DNA from: Methylococcaceae bacterium
Lineage (GTDB): Bacteria > Pseudomonadota > Gammaproteobacteria > Methylococcales > Methylococcaceae
DNA length: 34,021 nt
Assembly (NCBI GenBank): GCA_902810705.1
Contig: CADDYU010000033.1
Coordinates: forward strand, 1 to 34,021
Reading direction: 5' to 3'
Each line of letters starts with the position of its first letter. Position 1 is the stretch's first letter. The notes below the pieces were generated by a model, which was not told where the DNA came from, did not search any database, and worked only from the letters and a program-made list of their open reading frames with translations. This document shows positions 1-8,501 of the stretch, one piece after another. The position numbers and the translations under genes were made by a program.

Positions 1-2897
1 AAGGACATCATCGCCGCCGTGACGGGTTCGGCCTCACCGATCCCCGCTTTCCGGAACGGCGGGTGCTCTACGAGGTAGACCATTGCATCTACTGCCATGA
101 CCGGGATACCGATTCCTGCTCCAAGGGAATGCGCAACAAGAAGGACGGCGGCTACAAGACCAATCCGCTGGGCGTCACCATCACCGGCTGCCCCTTGGAC
201 GAGAAGATTTCCGAGATGCATGTGGTAAAGCGGCAGGGCGACAACATCGGCTCCCTGGCCCTCGTCACCATCGACAATCCGCTCTGCCCCGGTACGGGCC
301 ATCGCATCTGCAACGACTGCATGAAGGGCTGCATCTTTCAGAAAACCGAGCCGGTCAACATCCCGCAGATCGAGACCAACGTTCTGACCGATGTGCTGTT
401 CCTGCCTTGGGGCTTCGAGATTTATTCCCTGCTGACCCGCTGGAACCCGCTCAACATCAAGCGTCCCCATGCCCTGCCCTACAACGGCAAGAACGTCCTG
501 GTGGCGGGCGTGGGGCCGGCCGGCTATACCCTGGCCCATTACCTCCTCAATGAGGGCTTCGGCGTGGTAGGCATCGATGGCCTGAAAATCGAGCCGCTGC
601 CCAAGGCCCTGACCGGAGACGCCCAAACCCCGCCCCAGCCGATCCGGGATTTCCGGGAGCTGTACGAGGACCTCGACAAGCGCATCATGCTGGGCTTCGG
701 CGGGGTGGCGGAGTACGGCATCACGGTGCGCTGGGACAAGAACTTCCTCAAGGTCATCTACCTGAACCTCTTGCGCCGGCGGAACTTCCGCCTCTACTGC
801 GGCGTGCGCTTCGGCGGCACCCTGACCATCAACGAGGCCTGGGACCTGGGCTTCGACCACATCGCCATTGCCTCGGGGGCGGGCAAGCCAACCATCATCG
901 ATCTCAAGAACAACCTGATCCGCGGTGTCCGCAAGGCGTCCGATTTCCTCATGGCCCTGCAATTGACCGGGGCGGCCAAGGAATCCTCCCTGGCCAATCT
1001 GCAGGTGCGCCTTCCGGCCGGAGTGATCGGCGGCGGACTGACCGCCATCGACACCTGCACCGAAGCGCTGGCCTATTACCCGGTGCAAGTGGAAAAAATC
1101 CTGCACCGCTACGAAAAGCTGTGCGCCATTCACGGCGAGGCGGCGGTGCGGGCCCGTTACGATGCCGAGGAAATCCTGATCCTCGACGAGTTTCTCGAGC
1201 ACGGCCGGGTCATTCAAGCCGAACGCCAGCGTGCCGAGGCCGCCGGGGAAACTCCGAACTTCCTGCCTCTTCTGGAAAGCTGGGGGGGAGTGACCCTCTT
1301 CTACCGCAAGGGCATCGAGGATTCCCCCGCTTATCGCCAGAACGCCGAGGAAATCCGCGAGGCCCTGGACGAAGGCATCCGCCTGGCGCCGGGCATGAAC
1401 CCGCTGGAAGCCTTGGAAGATCAGCACGGACACATCCGGGCGGTCAGGTTCGAGAAGCTGGAGTTGCAAGACGGCAAGTGGCGGAAAGCAACGGAAGTCG
1501 AGGTTCCCCTAAGGAGCCTGTTCATCGCGGCCGGCACGTCCCCCAATACCATCTACGAATCCGAGCATCCCGACAGCTTCGAGATGGACAAGAAGTTTTA
1601 CCAGCGGTATGAGCCGGATTGGGAAAGCCTGGGCGCGGATGACGCCTTTGAGCTCGTCCCCAGCCACGACACCGCCATTCCCAAGCTTGGCAAGCCGGCC
1701 CCCTTCACCTCGTATCGGCGCAATGGACGGTACATCACCTTCTACGGCGACAATCATCCCGTCTATGCCGGCAACGTGGTCAAGGCCATGGCCAGCGCCA
1801 AGGACGGCTATCCCTACATCGTCAAGCTGTATGAGCGGGAGCTGGCGACGCTCGATCCGGCCCGGCAGGCCGAGCGCGACCAACAGCTCGAGGCATTCCA
1901 GCATGCCCTGGACGACAAGCTCCTGGCGCGCATCGTCGAGATCAACCGGGTCACCCCCACCATCGTCGAAGTCATCGTCCGCGCGCCGCTCGCGGCCAAG
2001 CATTTCTGCCCCGGCCAGTTCTACCGCGTGCAGAACTACGAAGCCTTGGCGCCGGTAGTGGAAGGCACGACCCTCTTGGCCGAGGGCCTCGCGCTCACCG
2101 GCGCGTGGGTGGACAAGGAGCAAGGGCTGATTTCGCTCATCGCCCTCGAGATGGGAGCTTCATCGCGGCTCCTCGCGCTCTGGAAGCCGGGCGATCCCAT
2201 CATCGTCATGGGGGTCACCGGCGCGCCGACCGAGATTCACGCCGGCCGGACCGTCGCTCTAGTCGGTGGCGGCCTCGGCAACGCCGTGCTGTTCTCCATC
2301 GGCAAGGCGCTCCGCGCCGCCGGCAACCAGGTGATCTACTTCGCCGGCTATCGGAAACGCGAGGACGTATTCAAAGTACGGGAAATCGAGGCGGCCTCCG
2401 ACGTGGTGGTCTGGTCGGTGGACGCCCTGCCTGGCGCCGAGCCGATTCCGACTTTGCGCCCGCAGGACAAGACCTTCGTCGGCAATATCGTCGAGGCCAT
2501 GGTGGCCTATGCCTCGGGAAAGCTCGGCGCCACGCCCATCCATCTGGACGACGTGAATCACATGATCGTCATCGGCTCGGACCGCATGATGGCGGCGGTG
2601 AAAGCGGCCCGGTTCGGCGTACTGAAGCCCTACTTGAAGCCCCATCATAGCGCCATCGGCTCCATCAACTCGCCCATGCAGTGCATGATGAAAGGCGTCT
2701 GCGCCCAATGCCTCTGCAAGCACGTGGATCCGGAAAGCGGCAAGGAATATTTCGTTTATTCCTGCTACAACCAGGACCAGGATCTCGATCGGGTGGACTT
2801 TCCCAACCTCAACACGAGGCTGCGGCAGAACTCGGTGCAGGAGAAGCTTTCGACGCTATGGCTCGAGTATCTATTGTCGAAACAGCATGCGGCCTGA
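1..2897 (+). CDS. FAD/NAD(P)-dependent oxidoreductase with PyrK-like iron-sulfur electron-transfer end (5' partial)
   Basis: The reading frame is open to the left edge (in frame from base 3, reading ...DGFGLTDPRFPERRVLYE), so the GTG at 63 is an internal codon and the true start lies outside the window. Residues are counted from that GTG. A cysteine-rich N-terminal part (CIYC at 8-11, C19, later CNDCMKGC) suggests Fe-S binding. It is followed by a Rossmann FAD motif near residue 145 (VAGVGPAGY), as in GltD-like flavoproteins. From about residue 640 the protein resembles the electron-transfer subunit of dihydroorotate dehydrogenase: an FCPGQFYRV flavin-binding strand, an NAD-type VALVGGGLGNA motif, and a terminal cysteine set C874-x5-C880-x2-C883-x17-C901 that probably binds [2Fe-2S]. 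It is probably a cytoplasmic redox enzyme passing electrons between NAD(P)H and an unknown partner; the substrate cannot be told. The single chain of more than 944 residues is much larger than either homologous subunit. Confidence 0.85.
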   Translation, partial: GHHRRRDGFGLTDPRFPERRVLYEVDHCIYCHDRDTDSCSKGMRNKKDGGYKTNPLGVTITGCPLDEKISEMHVVKRQGDNIGSLALVTIDNPLCPGTGHRICNDCMKGCIFQKTEPVNIPQIETNVLTDVLFLPWGFEIYSLLTRWNPLNIKRPHALPYNGKNVLVAGVGPAGYTLAHYLLNEGFGVVGIDGLKIEPLPKALTGDAQTPPQPIRDFRELYEDLDKRIMLGFGGVAEYGITVRWDKNFLKVIYLNLLRRRNFRLYCGVRFGGTLTINEAWDLGFDHIAIASGAGKPTIIDLKNNLIRGVRKASDFLMALQLTGAAKESSLANLQVRLPAGVIGGGLTAIDTCTEALAYYPVQVEKILHRYEKLCAIHGEAAVRARYDAEEILILDEFLEHGRVIQAERQRAEAAGETPNFLPLLESWGGVTLFYRKGIEDSPAYRQNAEEIREALDEGIRLAPGMNPLEALEDQHGHIRAVRFEKLELQDGKWRKATEVEVPLRSLFIAAGTSPNTIYESEHPDSFEMDKKFYQRYEPDWESLGADDAFELVPSHDTAIPKLGKPAPFTSYRRNGRYITFYGDNHPVYAGNVVKAMASAKDGYPYIVKLYERELATLDPARQAERDQQLEAFQHALDDKLLARIVEINRVTPTIVEVIVRAPLAAKHFCPGQFYRVQNYEALAPVVEGTTLLAEGLALTGAWVDKEQGLISLIALEMGASSRLLALWKPGDPIIVMGVTGAPTEIHAGRTVALVGGGLGNAVLFSIGKALRAAGNQVIYFAGYRKREDVFKVREIEAASDVVVWSVDALPGAEPIPTLRPQDKTFVGNIVEAMVAYASGKLGATPIHLDDVNHMIVIGSDRMMAAVKAARFGVLKPYLKPHHSAIGSINSPMQCMMKGVCAQCLCKHVDPESGKEYFVYSCYNQDQDLDRVDFPNLNTRLRQNSVQEKLSTLWLEYLLSKQHAA

Positions 2898-3090
2898 GCC
2901 GATGCGGCGGTATACCTTCAACCGAAACAACGCCACTTGAAGAGGGTTCCGCATGTTTTTCGTTGCGAAGGCATGACAAGCATCGGAAACTCTTTTAGTA
3001 TTGACGGCCGTTGGCGTTGAGTCCCCGGCAGTAAGCCGGCTAGTGACGCGACATTTCTGCCAACATCTATCCAGCAACTAACGACATTTT

Positions 3091-3116
3091 GGTTATCGAA
3101 AAAATAACCAGGGGAG
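3091..3116 (+). promoter_or_regulatory. Leader hairpin and ribosome binding site of the SmbP-like gene
   Basis: A 6-bp stem, GGTTAT (3091-3096) and ATAACC (3104-3109), encloses a 7-nt A-rich loop. It is followed directly by AGGGGAG (3110-3116), a purine-rich stretch that can serve as the ribosome binding site of the ATG at 3129. The spacing to the start is longer than usual. A weaker inverted repeat, CCGGC-agtaa-GCCGG, lies upstream at 3025-3039. I see no convincing promoter hexamers and no other gene in 2898-3128. Confidence 0.3.
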
Positions 3117-3128
3117 AATTCAACTAAC

Positions 3129-3503
3129 ATGAAAATGAACAAGGTTACTAAAGTATTGGGTGCTTTGCTGTTGACCGGCGCATTTGGGCTGTCGGGTGGC
3201 GCCTTCGCCGCTGAAAGCGCCGCAGGCGTCTCAGCGCACTTTGACGAGCTCGTTAAATCCGCTAAATCAGCTCAGCAAAGCGCCCAGGCTGGCGACAAAG
3301 AGGCTAGCCTGAAGGAAATCAAGGCAGCCAAGCAGCATTATAAGGAATTGACGGGCGATGCCAGCGGCAAGCAGATGCAAGATGCCGTCAAACGGCTCAG
3401 CGAAGCTCAGGATCTGATCAAATCCGGCGATACCGCCAAGGGCTCGGAAGTCCTCGCGGAAGTCGTCTCTACCCTGGAAAAGCTGAAGTCAAGCGCGAAA
3501 TAA
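3129..3503 (+). CDS. Small secreted helical protein, SmbP-like
   Basis: This is a 124-residue protein with a clear Sec signal peptide (MKMNKVTK, a hydrophobic core, GGAFAAES with probable cleavage after AFA, about residue 28). The mature part is rich in Ala, Lys, Glu and Gln and predicted all-helical, with an internally repeating pattern (LVKSAKSAQQSAQAGDKEASLKEI, then AVKRLSEAQDLIKSGDTAKGSEVL). This resembles the small metal-binding protein family first described from Nitrosomonas (SmbP). That family is very His-rich, whereas only two His remain in this mature sequence (AHFD, KQHYK), so metal binding is doubtful. It stands alone, with its own ribosome binding site and a strong terminator. 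It is presumably periplasmic; function unknown. Confidence 0.7.
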   Translation: MKMNKVTKVLGALLLTGAFGLSGGAFAAESAAGVSAHFDELVKSAKSAQQSAQAGDKEASLKEIKAAKQHYKELTGDASGKQMQDAVKRLSEAQDLIKSGDTAKGSEVLAEVVSTLEKLKSSAK

Positions 3504-3547
3504 GCTCCTTAAGCCTGGTGCCGAGGAGTCGCGGCGCCAAGCCCAAC

Positions 3548-3579
3548 AAGGCCGTCCGGCCCCATCCGGACGGCCTTTT
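3548..3579 (+). terminator. Rho-independent terminator of the SmbP-like gene
   Basis: A perfect 12-bp stem, AAGGCCGTCCGG (3548-3559) with CCGGACGGCCTT (3566-3577), has a 6-nt CCCCAT loop and runs into a short T-tract (CCTTTTGCTTT). It lies 45 bp after the stop codon of the SmbP-like gene. This is the clearest intrinsic terminator in the window. Confidence 0.85.
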
Positions 3580-3899
3580 GCTTTCCCGTCAACTCGCAAA
3601 TCTAACCTCCGGAATCCGCCATCTCACGGAATGCGGCGGGTTATGCTGCGCTCACCTGCCCTACGGACTGGACAATCCCCACACGTCCAAGTGGCTATGG
3701 CACCAAATCCGACAATGTTGTCGAGAATGATAGCATTCCGTACCTCCCAGTTAAGGACCCCGGTCCAAAGATAAAGCCGAGGCCCGCGCGAGAGCCAGAA
3801 ACCGCAGCGATACCGAGTGGGATACTGAGTGCCATGGGAAAAGCTCCCTTTCGGTAGGCAAACTGAGATATCTGAATCACCTGAAACCACACAATGCTT
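3580..3899. other. 320-bp stretch with no recognised gene; possible cassette body
   Basis: Only short, unrecognised reading frames occur here, for example a 65-residue minus-strand frame at 3695-3892 with one hydrophobic segment. Because an attC-like hairpin follows at 3900, the stretch could be the body of a gene cassette whose gene is absent or decayed. A weak second attC-like pairing (ATCTAAC at 3600-3606 with GTTATGC at 3640-3646) would mark its left edge, but the arms pair poorly. No product is proposed. Confidence 0.3.
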
Positions 3900-3962
3900 G
3901 CTTAACGCTTGAGTTCAGCGGCACGCGGCTTGTTGCGCGTCCGCTGGAGCGCCGGATTGGGC
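3900..3962 (+). other. attC-like recombination site (integron cassette)
   Basis: The stretch begins with GCTTAAC, which fits the outer box RYYYAAC of integron attC sites. It continues with GCTTGAGTTCAGCGG, much like the L'' arm of many attC sites. The central hairpin is CAGCGGCACGCG paired with CGCGTCCGCTG, with one bulged base and an 8-nt loop. It ends in ATTGGGC where consensus is GTTRRRY, so the crossover G is replaced by A. The site is therefore either degenerate or only a look-alike. No integron integrase is visible nearby, and an IS3 element is inserted 21 bp downstream. Confidence 0.45.
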
Positions 3963-4016
3963 CAGAGAATGGCCCTCTCACATAACTGATCTGGCAAGAC
4001 CTTTCCGGACACAAAG

Positions 4017-4883
4017 TCAGGCAGCCTTCCGGTACAGTTGATCGAACTCAGCGGGGGTTCGATAAGCTAGTGCGGAGTGCTTTTGCGGCCGGTTATAAAA
4101 CACTTCGATGTATTCGAAGATTTCCTGTTGGGCCTGCTCCCGGGTCTCGAAGTGGCGGTGATGGATCAACTCCGTCTTAAGCGTATGGAAGAAGCTCTCG
4201 GCCGGGGCGTTATCCCAACAGTTGCCTTTGCGGCTCATGCGGCAGACATAGCCTTGCTCCTTCAGCAGCGCCTGGAAGCGGCCCGAGGCGTACTGGCTGC
4301 CGCGCTCGGCATGCACCAGCAAGCCCTTGCCAGGGCATCGGCGCCAGCGGGCCATCGGTAGGGCATCGACGACCAGGTCAGCGGTCATCCAGGCCGACAT
4401 CGCCCAACCCACCACCTGGCGCGAGAACAGGTCGAGAAACATCGCCAGATAGAGCCAGCCTTCGCCGGTGGCCACCTAGGTGATGTCGCCAACATAGAGC
4501 CGATCCGGCTCGGCTACCTGAAGCTGCCGAGCCAGGTGGTTCGGCGCTACCGGCAGGCTGTGCTTCGAGTTCGTAGTCGCCCGAAACCGCCGCCGGGTCT
4601 TGCAGCGCAGCCCTTCCTGGCGCATCAGACGGCCGATCCGAGCACGACTGATCCGCTGTCCCTGCTTGTCCAAGTCGTCCTGGATACGCCGTGTTCCGTA
4701 GGTTTGGCGACTGTCCTCGAAGGCCTGCTTGATCTTGCCCGAAAGCTGGCGATCCGCGTGCTTACGTGCGCTTTCAGGCCGGCTGAGCCACTCATAAAAC
4801 CCCCTCCGGGAGACCTCGAAAACCCGGCACATTCGGCCCACCGAGAAGATCTCTTGATGGGCTTGGATAAAGGCGTACTTCAC
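4017..4883 (-). pseudogene. IS3 transposase OrfB with in-frame TAG in the catalytic core
   Basis: The 5' part (4883 to 4479) has the HTH_21 region and ends YVGDIT, whose Asp is the first catalytic residue. The next codon, normally Tyr, is TAG (4476-4478). The same frame then resumes with VATGEGWLYLAMFLDLFSRQ and runs to 4017. The second catalytic motif, normally HSDRGSQY in this family, reads HAERGSQY, so the essential Asp is replaced by Glu. The third acidic residue is present (NAPAESFFHTLK). Both the stop and the Asp-to-Glu change predict an inactive enzyme. OrfB overlaps orfA by 4 bp (ATGA). Confidence 0.9.
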
Positions 4884-5179
4884 GGGACATGCTTCGCGAA
4901 GTACGCCGCCGCTTTTTTTAGGATGTCACGCTCCTCTTTCAGAATCGACACCTCGCGGCGCAGCCGCTTCAGCTCCTCGTAAAGGGGCTCCGAATGGACT
5001 GTCGACTCACCCGGCTGAGGCTTTCCGTGATACTGCCGAACCCAGCCATACAACGTATCCTTGCTGACCCCTAACTCCCGAGCAGTCTGGGCCAACGGCC
5101 GCATCGACGCCACCGCCAACTTTACCGCAGATTCCTTGAACTCCGCGGTGTAACTCTTTGCTTTTGTTCTCTCACTCAT
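4880..5179 (-). CDS. IS3-family transposase OrfA
   Basis: This 99-residue protein has an N-terminal helix-turn-helix (AEFKESAVKLAV...LAQTARELGVSKDTLYGWVRQY) that binds the element ends, and a C-terminal leucine-zipper-like segment (LYEELKRLRREVSILKEERDILKK). An A7 run (plus-strand T7 at 4913-4919) lies in codons CTA AAA AAA GCG near the 3' end. It is a canonical slippery site, and orfB is in the -1 frame, so an OrfAB fusion would form by programmed frameshifting. OrfA itself is intact and could still act as a repressor at the ends. Confidence 0.9.
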   Translation of the reverse strand: MSERTKAKSYTAEFKESAVKLAVASMRPLAQTARELGVSKDTLYGWVRQYHGKPQPGESTVHSEPLYEELKRLRREVSILKEERDILKKAAAYFAKHVP

Positions 5180-5441
5180 CTCAACACACGACCTCGATTG
5201 CTCTCTATGATCTCACTTGAGGTTGTGTGTCCGGGATAGTCTAGCCAGGTCAGTAACCGTTGGGTCTCAAGCAGGCAGTCAGTGCAAAAAGAAAGTAGGC
5301 AGCCACCGCCGAAATCTAGGCTAGGAAAAGTTGGAATCGAGTGGAACGAAAGTGAAACTTTGTTGGAAGCGTCGTTATGCAAGAGGGGGACAAAAGTGGC
5401 TGAGACGTCCTTGTTGGAGCCATGGTCAGCAGGCGTTAGCG

Positions 5442-5560
5442 ATCCTGCTGAGACGGTGCCCGCATCTCCTCGAAGGCTTCGATTTCCTGGGATTCAATGT
5501 TCGGCATTACCTGACCCCGAGGAGCTCGAAAAGCGGCTATAAGCTGCTGCTACAGCAGCA
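5442..5560 (+). pseudogene. Group II intron reverse transcriptase/maturase fragment
   Basis: One frame here reads LLRRCPHLLEGFDFLGFN followed by VRHYLTPRSSKSGYKLL. GFDFLGF followed shortly by KLL is characteristic of the end of the reverse-transcriptase domain of group II intron maturases (LtrA type). Nothing before or after matches the rest of that protein, so only about 40 codons survive. I could not delimit intron RNA domains around it. It sits between the IS3 element and the broken antiporter and is another sign of repeated mobile-element traffic. Confidence 0.55.
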
Positions 5561-5723
5561 GCGCACCTCTGGAAGTACGTCAATGGCTTGCGCCGGATGC
5601 GGGGTGACTTGCTCGCCTGGTTCTAAGGGGAGGGGGCGGTAGCGATATCGTCCTCTTACCCGACCACTTATGCTGCTGCGCCAGGTCTGTGCCCGCCGTT
5701 TAATTCTTACAGGAGGAGCGATC

Positions 5724-6646
5724 GTGGAACATGACGTGCCCACGTTCTTTCTGAGACTTCTGATAATTCTCCTGACGGCGCGTCTCTGCGGCGAACTGGC
5801 GACGCTGAGCCGTGTCCCACCGGTCGTCGGCGTGCTGCTGGGGCCGACCGCCCTCGGGTGGATCGAGCCCAGCCACGTCATCCGAATGCTGGCGGAAATT
5901 GGCATCATCCTGCTTTTGTTCGAGGCCGGACTCGAAACTGATATTCGGCAACTGGCCCGGGCGGGACTCAAGGCTTCGATGGTGGCAATCAGCGGCTTCG
6001 TTTGGCCCTTTGCCTTGGGGTTTCTGGTCAGCTTTTATTTCTTATTCGGCATCTTGACCGCGTCACGCAAATGCCGGGCCTGATCCCCACGACTGTGGTG
6101 TCGCTAGTGCTCTTCTTCGCCTGGCTGTCGCATGCGGTTGGCGCCCCAGAATTGCTCGGCGGCTTTGCGGCGGGACTGGCCCTGTCGCGCCGTTTCTTTC
6201 TGCCCTTCGGCTTGACGTTGCAAACCGATCCCGCGTTCGTTGAGCGCATCGATCTGCAGATGCGTCCGATCATTTATCTCTTCGTTCCGATCTTCTTCGT
6301 AACTGTGGGATTGTCCGTCAATCTCCGCATCATTGACTGGCACTCGCCATTCATTTGGACATTCTCCCTGGCATTGATCGCTGTGGCCATAGTGGGGAAG
6401 CTGATGAGCGCGTTGTTGATCCGCGAGCGGTGGGCGACCCGCTTCGCCGTCGGGTTGGCTATGGTGCCCCGCGGCGAGGTGGGCCTGATCTTCGCGGAGT
6501 TGGGCCGGACCTCAGAAATCATCGGCAACGAGGTGTATGCCGTCTTGCTTATCGTGATTGCCTGGACGACTATCAGCACCCCCGTGCTGCTCAAGGGGTA
6601 TGTCCACCACTTCGGGCACCGGCTCGGCAAAGCCGAACCGGGGTAG
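5724..6646 (+). pseudogene. Kef-type (CPA2) cation:proton antiporter, internal deletion and frameshift
   Basis: A strong ribosome binding site (AGGAGG at 5711-5716) sets the GTG start at 5724. The N-terminal part has the first membrane segments of a CPA2 antiporter (TARLCGELATLSRVPPVVG, then LLLFEAGLE). At about 6050 the frame runs into a stop. The +2 frame takes over with the C-terminal half of the transport domain (LFFAWLSHAVGAPELLGGFA, then [20 protein letters not shown]) to a stop at 6646. The conserved middle that should separate the halves, roughly 100 residues, is missing. This is therefore a deletion as well as a frameshift, and the gene is dead. A similar C-terminal Kef fragment lies at 11023. 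No cytoplasmic RCK/TrkA-N domain is present. Confidence 0.85.
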
Positions 6647-6680
6647 GCGAAGAGTAATGGCACCATGCCGAGCCCGTGGC

Positions 6681-7350
6681 TCAAAGTTCACGCGCCGGAT
6701 TAGAACCCGCCCGATAGCGGAGATTCTCGCGAATATTAGTGCCACAGGAGATGACGAACTGCATGCCTTCCTCGACTGTCCAGTCTGTGGGTATAACGTT
6801 CGCCATCGGCACGATTTCCATATAGCCGGAGGTTGGATTCGGGGCGGTAGGCATGTACACGACGGCCAATTCCTCGCCGGTATCGGCATCCCGAATAACT
6901 TGGGTCACGAAACCGACCGACTTCATTTCGCTGGAGGGGAAATTGATCAAAACCACTCGGTGAATCTGTTCCGGTCGCTCCTGGAAGGTGGTCAGTAGCC
7001 GCTTGGTGGAACCGTAGATCGCCTTGAAGACCGGCACACGTTCCAGTAGAAGCTCCAGCCCAACCAAAAATTGGTGTCCGATCATCCGGCTCGTTATTAG
7101 GCCGAGCAGATTAAAGAATCAGCAGGGTTAGGAAGGTGGTGAGGGTTGATTCCACCCAGGGATTGAGCAGCCATTTCACCAGCTCCGGGGAAAACGGCTG
7201 AACGATCCGGTACAGGGTCGGCAGCCAAGGCTTTCCGAATCCAATCAGGCGATTCAGAATGAATTCGAAGACCAGCCAGGTCACCAGAATCGGTGTCAGG
7301 ACGACCAATCCCGCGAGAATATTTTTCTGCAAGTGCGCCGAAAAGGACAT
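6681..7350 (-). pseudogene. DUF502 membrane protein, frameshifted
   Basis: The N-terminal piece (ATG at 7350) has a membrane helix (NILAGLVVLTPILVTWLVFEF) and ends LTTFLTLLIL at a TAA at about 7108-7110. The frame then shifts and continues ...NLLGLITSRMIGHQFLVGLE down to 6681. The second part carries the family's most recognisable stretch (VVYMPTAPNPTSGYMEIV), almost the same as that of the intact DUF502 gene at 8649-9254. One extra base between the two frames explains the break. DUF502 proteins are inner-membrane proteins of unknown role. The gene converges on the broken antiporter. Confidence 0.8.
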
Positions 7351-7466
7351 GGGCTTTCAAAGTGCGTTGGGGGCAACAGAACATGGTCCAAGTTATGGAG
7401 CACGTCAATGCCAAAGTGAGTCGTCCCGGCTTTCCCGGAGGCTCCAACAGTTGAGAGTATGGAGCC

Positions 7467-7601
7467 ATGAAGGCAACTTCTGAGCGTGAGCGGCTCAAGG
7501 TCCTGGAGCGGGAGAATCGTGAGCTGAATCGCGCCAACGAGATTCTCCGCCAGGCGTCGGCGTTTTTCGCCATGGCGGAGCTCGACCGCCGACGGAAATG
7601 A
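7467..7601 (+). pseudogene. IS3 OrfA lacking its helix-turn-helix
   Basis: The 44-residue frame starts MKA and continues directly into [20 protein letters not shown] and [18 protein letters not shown], the leucine-zipper tail of OrfA. OrfA proteins of this group are about 100 residues, with an N-terminal HTH after a start like MKA. Both the start and the end are in place, so about 55 codons have been lost internally without loss of frame. The stop overlaps the orfB start by 4 bp (ATGA at 7598-7601), as normal. Confidence 0.7.
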
Positions 7602-8501
7602 GGGTGGCGTTCATCGACGCCCACCGGGAGCGCCTCGAGGTCGAGCCGATCTGTGCCCAGTTGCCGATCGCCCCGTCGGTGTACTACACCCACAAGGCCC
7701 GACAGCAGGACCCCACCCGACTACCGCCCCGGCGACCACGGGACGAAGCCCTCGGCCGGGAGATTCGCCGGATCTATGACGAGAATTTCCAGGTCTACGG
7801 CGCCCGCAAGGTCTGGCGGCAACTCCAGCGCGAAGGGTTCACCGTAGCACGGGGCACGGTCGAGCGTCTGATGCGCGCCCTGGGTTTGCAAGGCGTCCGG
7901 CGGGGCGCCCGATGCCGGACCACCGTCCCTGACGACCGAGCGCATCGGCCGGTCGATCACGTGAACCGGCGGTTCCAGGCCACCCGTCCGAATGAGCTCT
8001 GGGTGGCCGACTTCACATACGTCGCCACGTGGGTGGGTTTCGTCTACGTGGCCTTCGTCGTGGATGTGTTCGCCCGGCGGATCATTGGCTGGCGGGCTCC
8101 CGCTCGATGAAGGCGGACCTCGTCCTCGATGCGTTGGAACAGGCGCTGTGGGCGCGCTCCGGTGCCAACGGGGTCATCCATCACAGTGTGACGCGGGGAG
8201 CCAGTACCTCTCGATCCGCTATACCGACCGCTTGGCCGCAGCCGGGGCCGTGCCTTCGGTCGGCAGCGTCGGGGACTCGTACGATAACGCCCTGGCGGAA
8301 ACCATTATTGGGCTCTACAAAACCGAAGTCATTCACCACTGGGGACCCTGGCGCCACCTCGAAGCCGTCGAGTATGCCACTCTGCAATGGGTAGACGGGT
8401 TCAATCACCGCCGATTGCTGGAACCGATCGGTCCTATCCCACCGGCGGAATTGGAAGTGGCGTATGATCGCCAACAGGAAGAGTCGGCAAGAGCGGCCTG
8501 A
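7598..8501 (+). pseudogene. IS3 transposase OrfB with two frameshifts
   Basis: Three consecutive frames are needed to read the protein. Frame 1 (7598 to about 8100) covers the HTH_21 region and the first catalytic Asp (VADFTYVATWVGFVYVAFVV) up to IIGWR. Frame 2 continues SMKADLVLDALEQALWARSG and NGVIHHS to about 8190. Frame 3 has DAGSQYLSIRYTDRL, then the third acidic motif (DSYDNALAETIIGLYKTEV) and the end at 8501. The second shift fits a 2-bp GT duplication just before the catalytic Asp (AGTGTGAC where AGTGAC is expected). Confidence 0.85.

Larger units (their letters stand above)
3986..5253 (-). mobile_element. Complete IS3-family insertion sequence (copy 1) with TAA target duplication
   Basis: The terminal inverted repeats begin CTGATCTGGCAAGAC on the left (3986) and, read on the minus strand from 5253, CTGACCTGGCTAGAC. 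About 24 of the first 30 bases match, including an inner CCGGACACA block. The 3-bp repeat TAA flanks both ends (3983-3985 and 5254-5256), as expected for IS3-family target duplication. The 1268-bp element carries orfA and orfB on the minus strand in the usual -1 frame relation. It looks structurally complete, but its transposase is broken by a stop codon, so it can probably move only with help in trans. Confidence 0.9.

Noticed and set aside
1509-2123. Long antisense frames inside the oxidoreductase and similar frames inside chrA and GH15
   Set aside because: These are shadows of GC-rich coding sequence: no ribosome binding sites, no recognisable motifs, and full overlap with well-supported genes.
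5259-5265. GTTGGGT as a second attC core site
   Set aside because: It fits GTTRRRY, but no pairing arm or opposite box lies around it.
6619-6641. Hairpin CCGGCTCGGC-aaa-GCCGAACCGG at the end of the broken antiporter, as terminator
   Set aside because: It lies over the coding end, has a mismatch in the stem, and no T-run follows.
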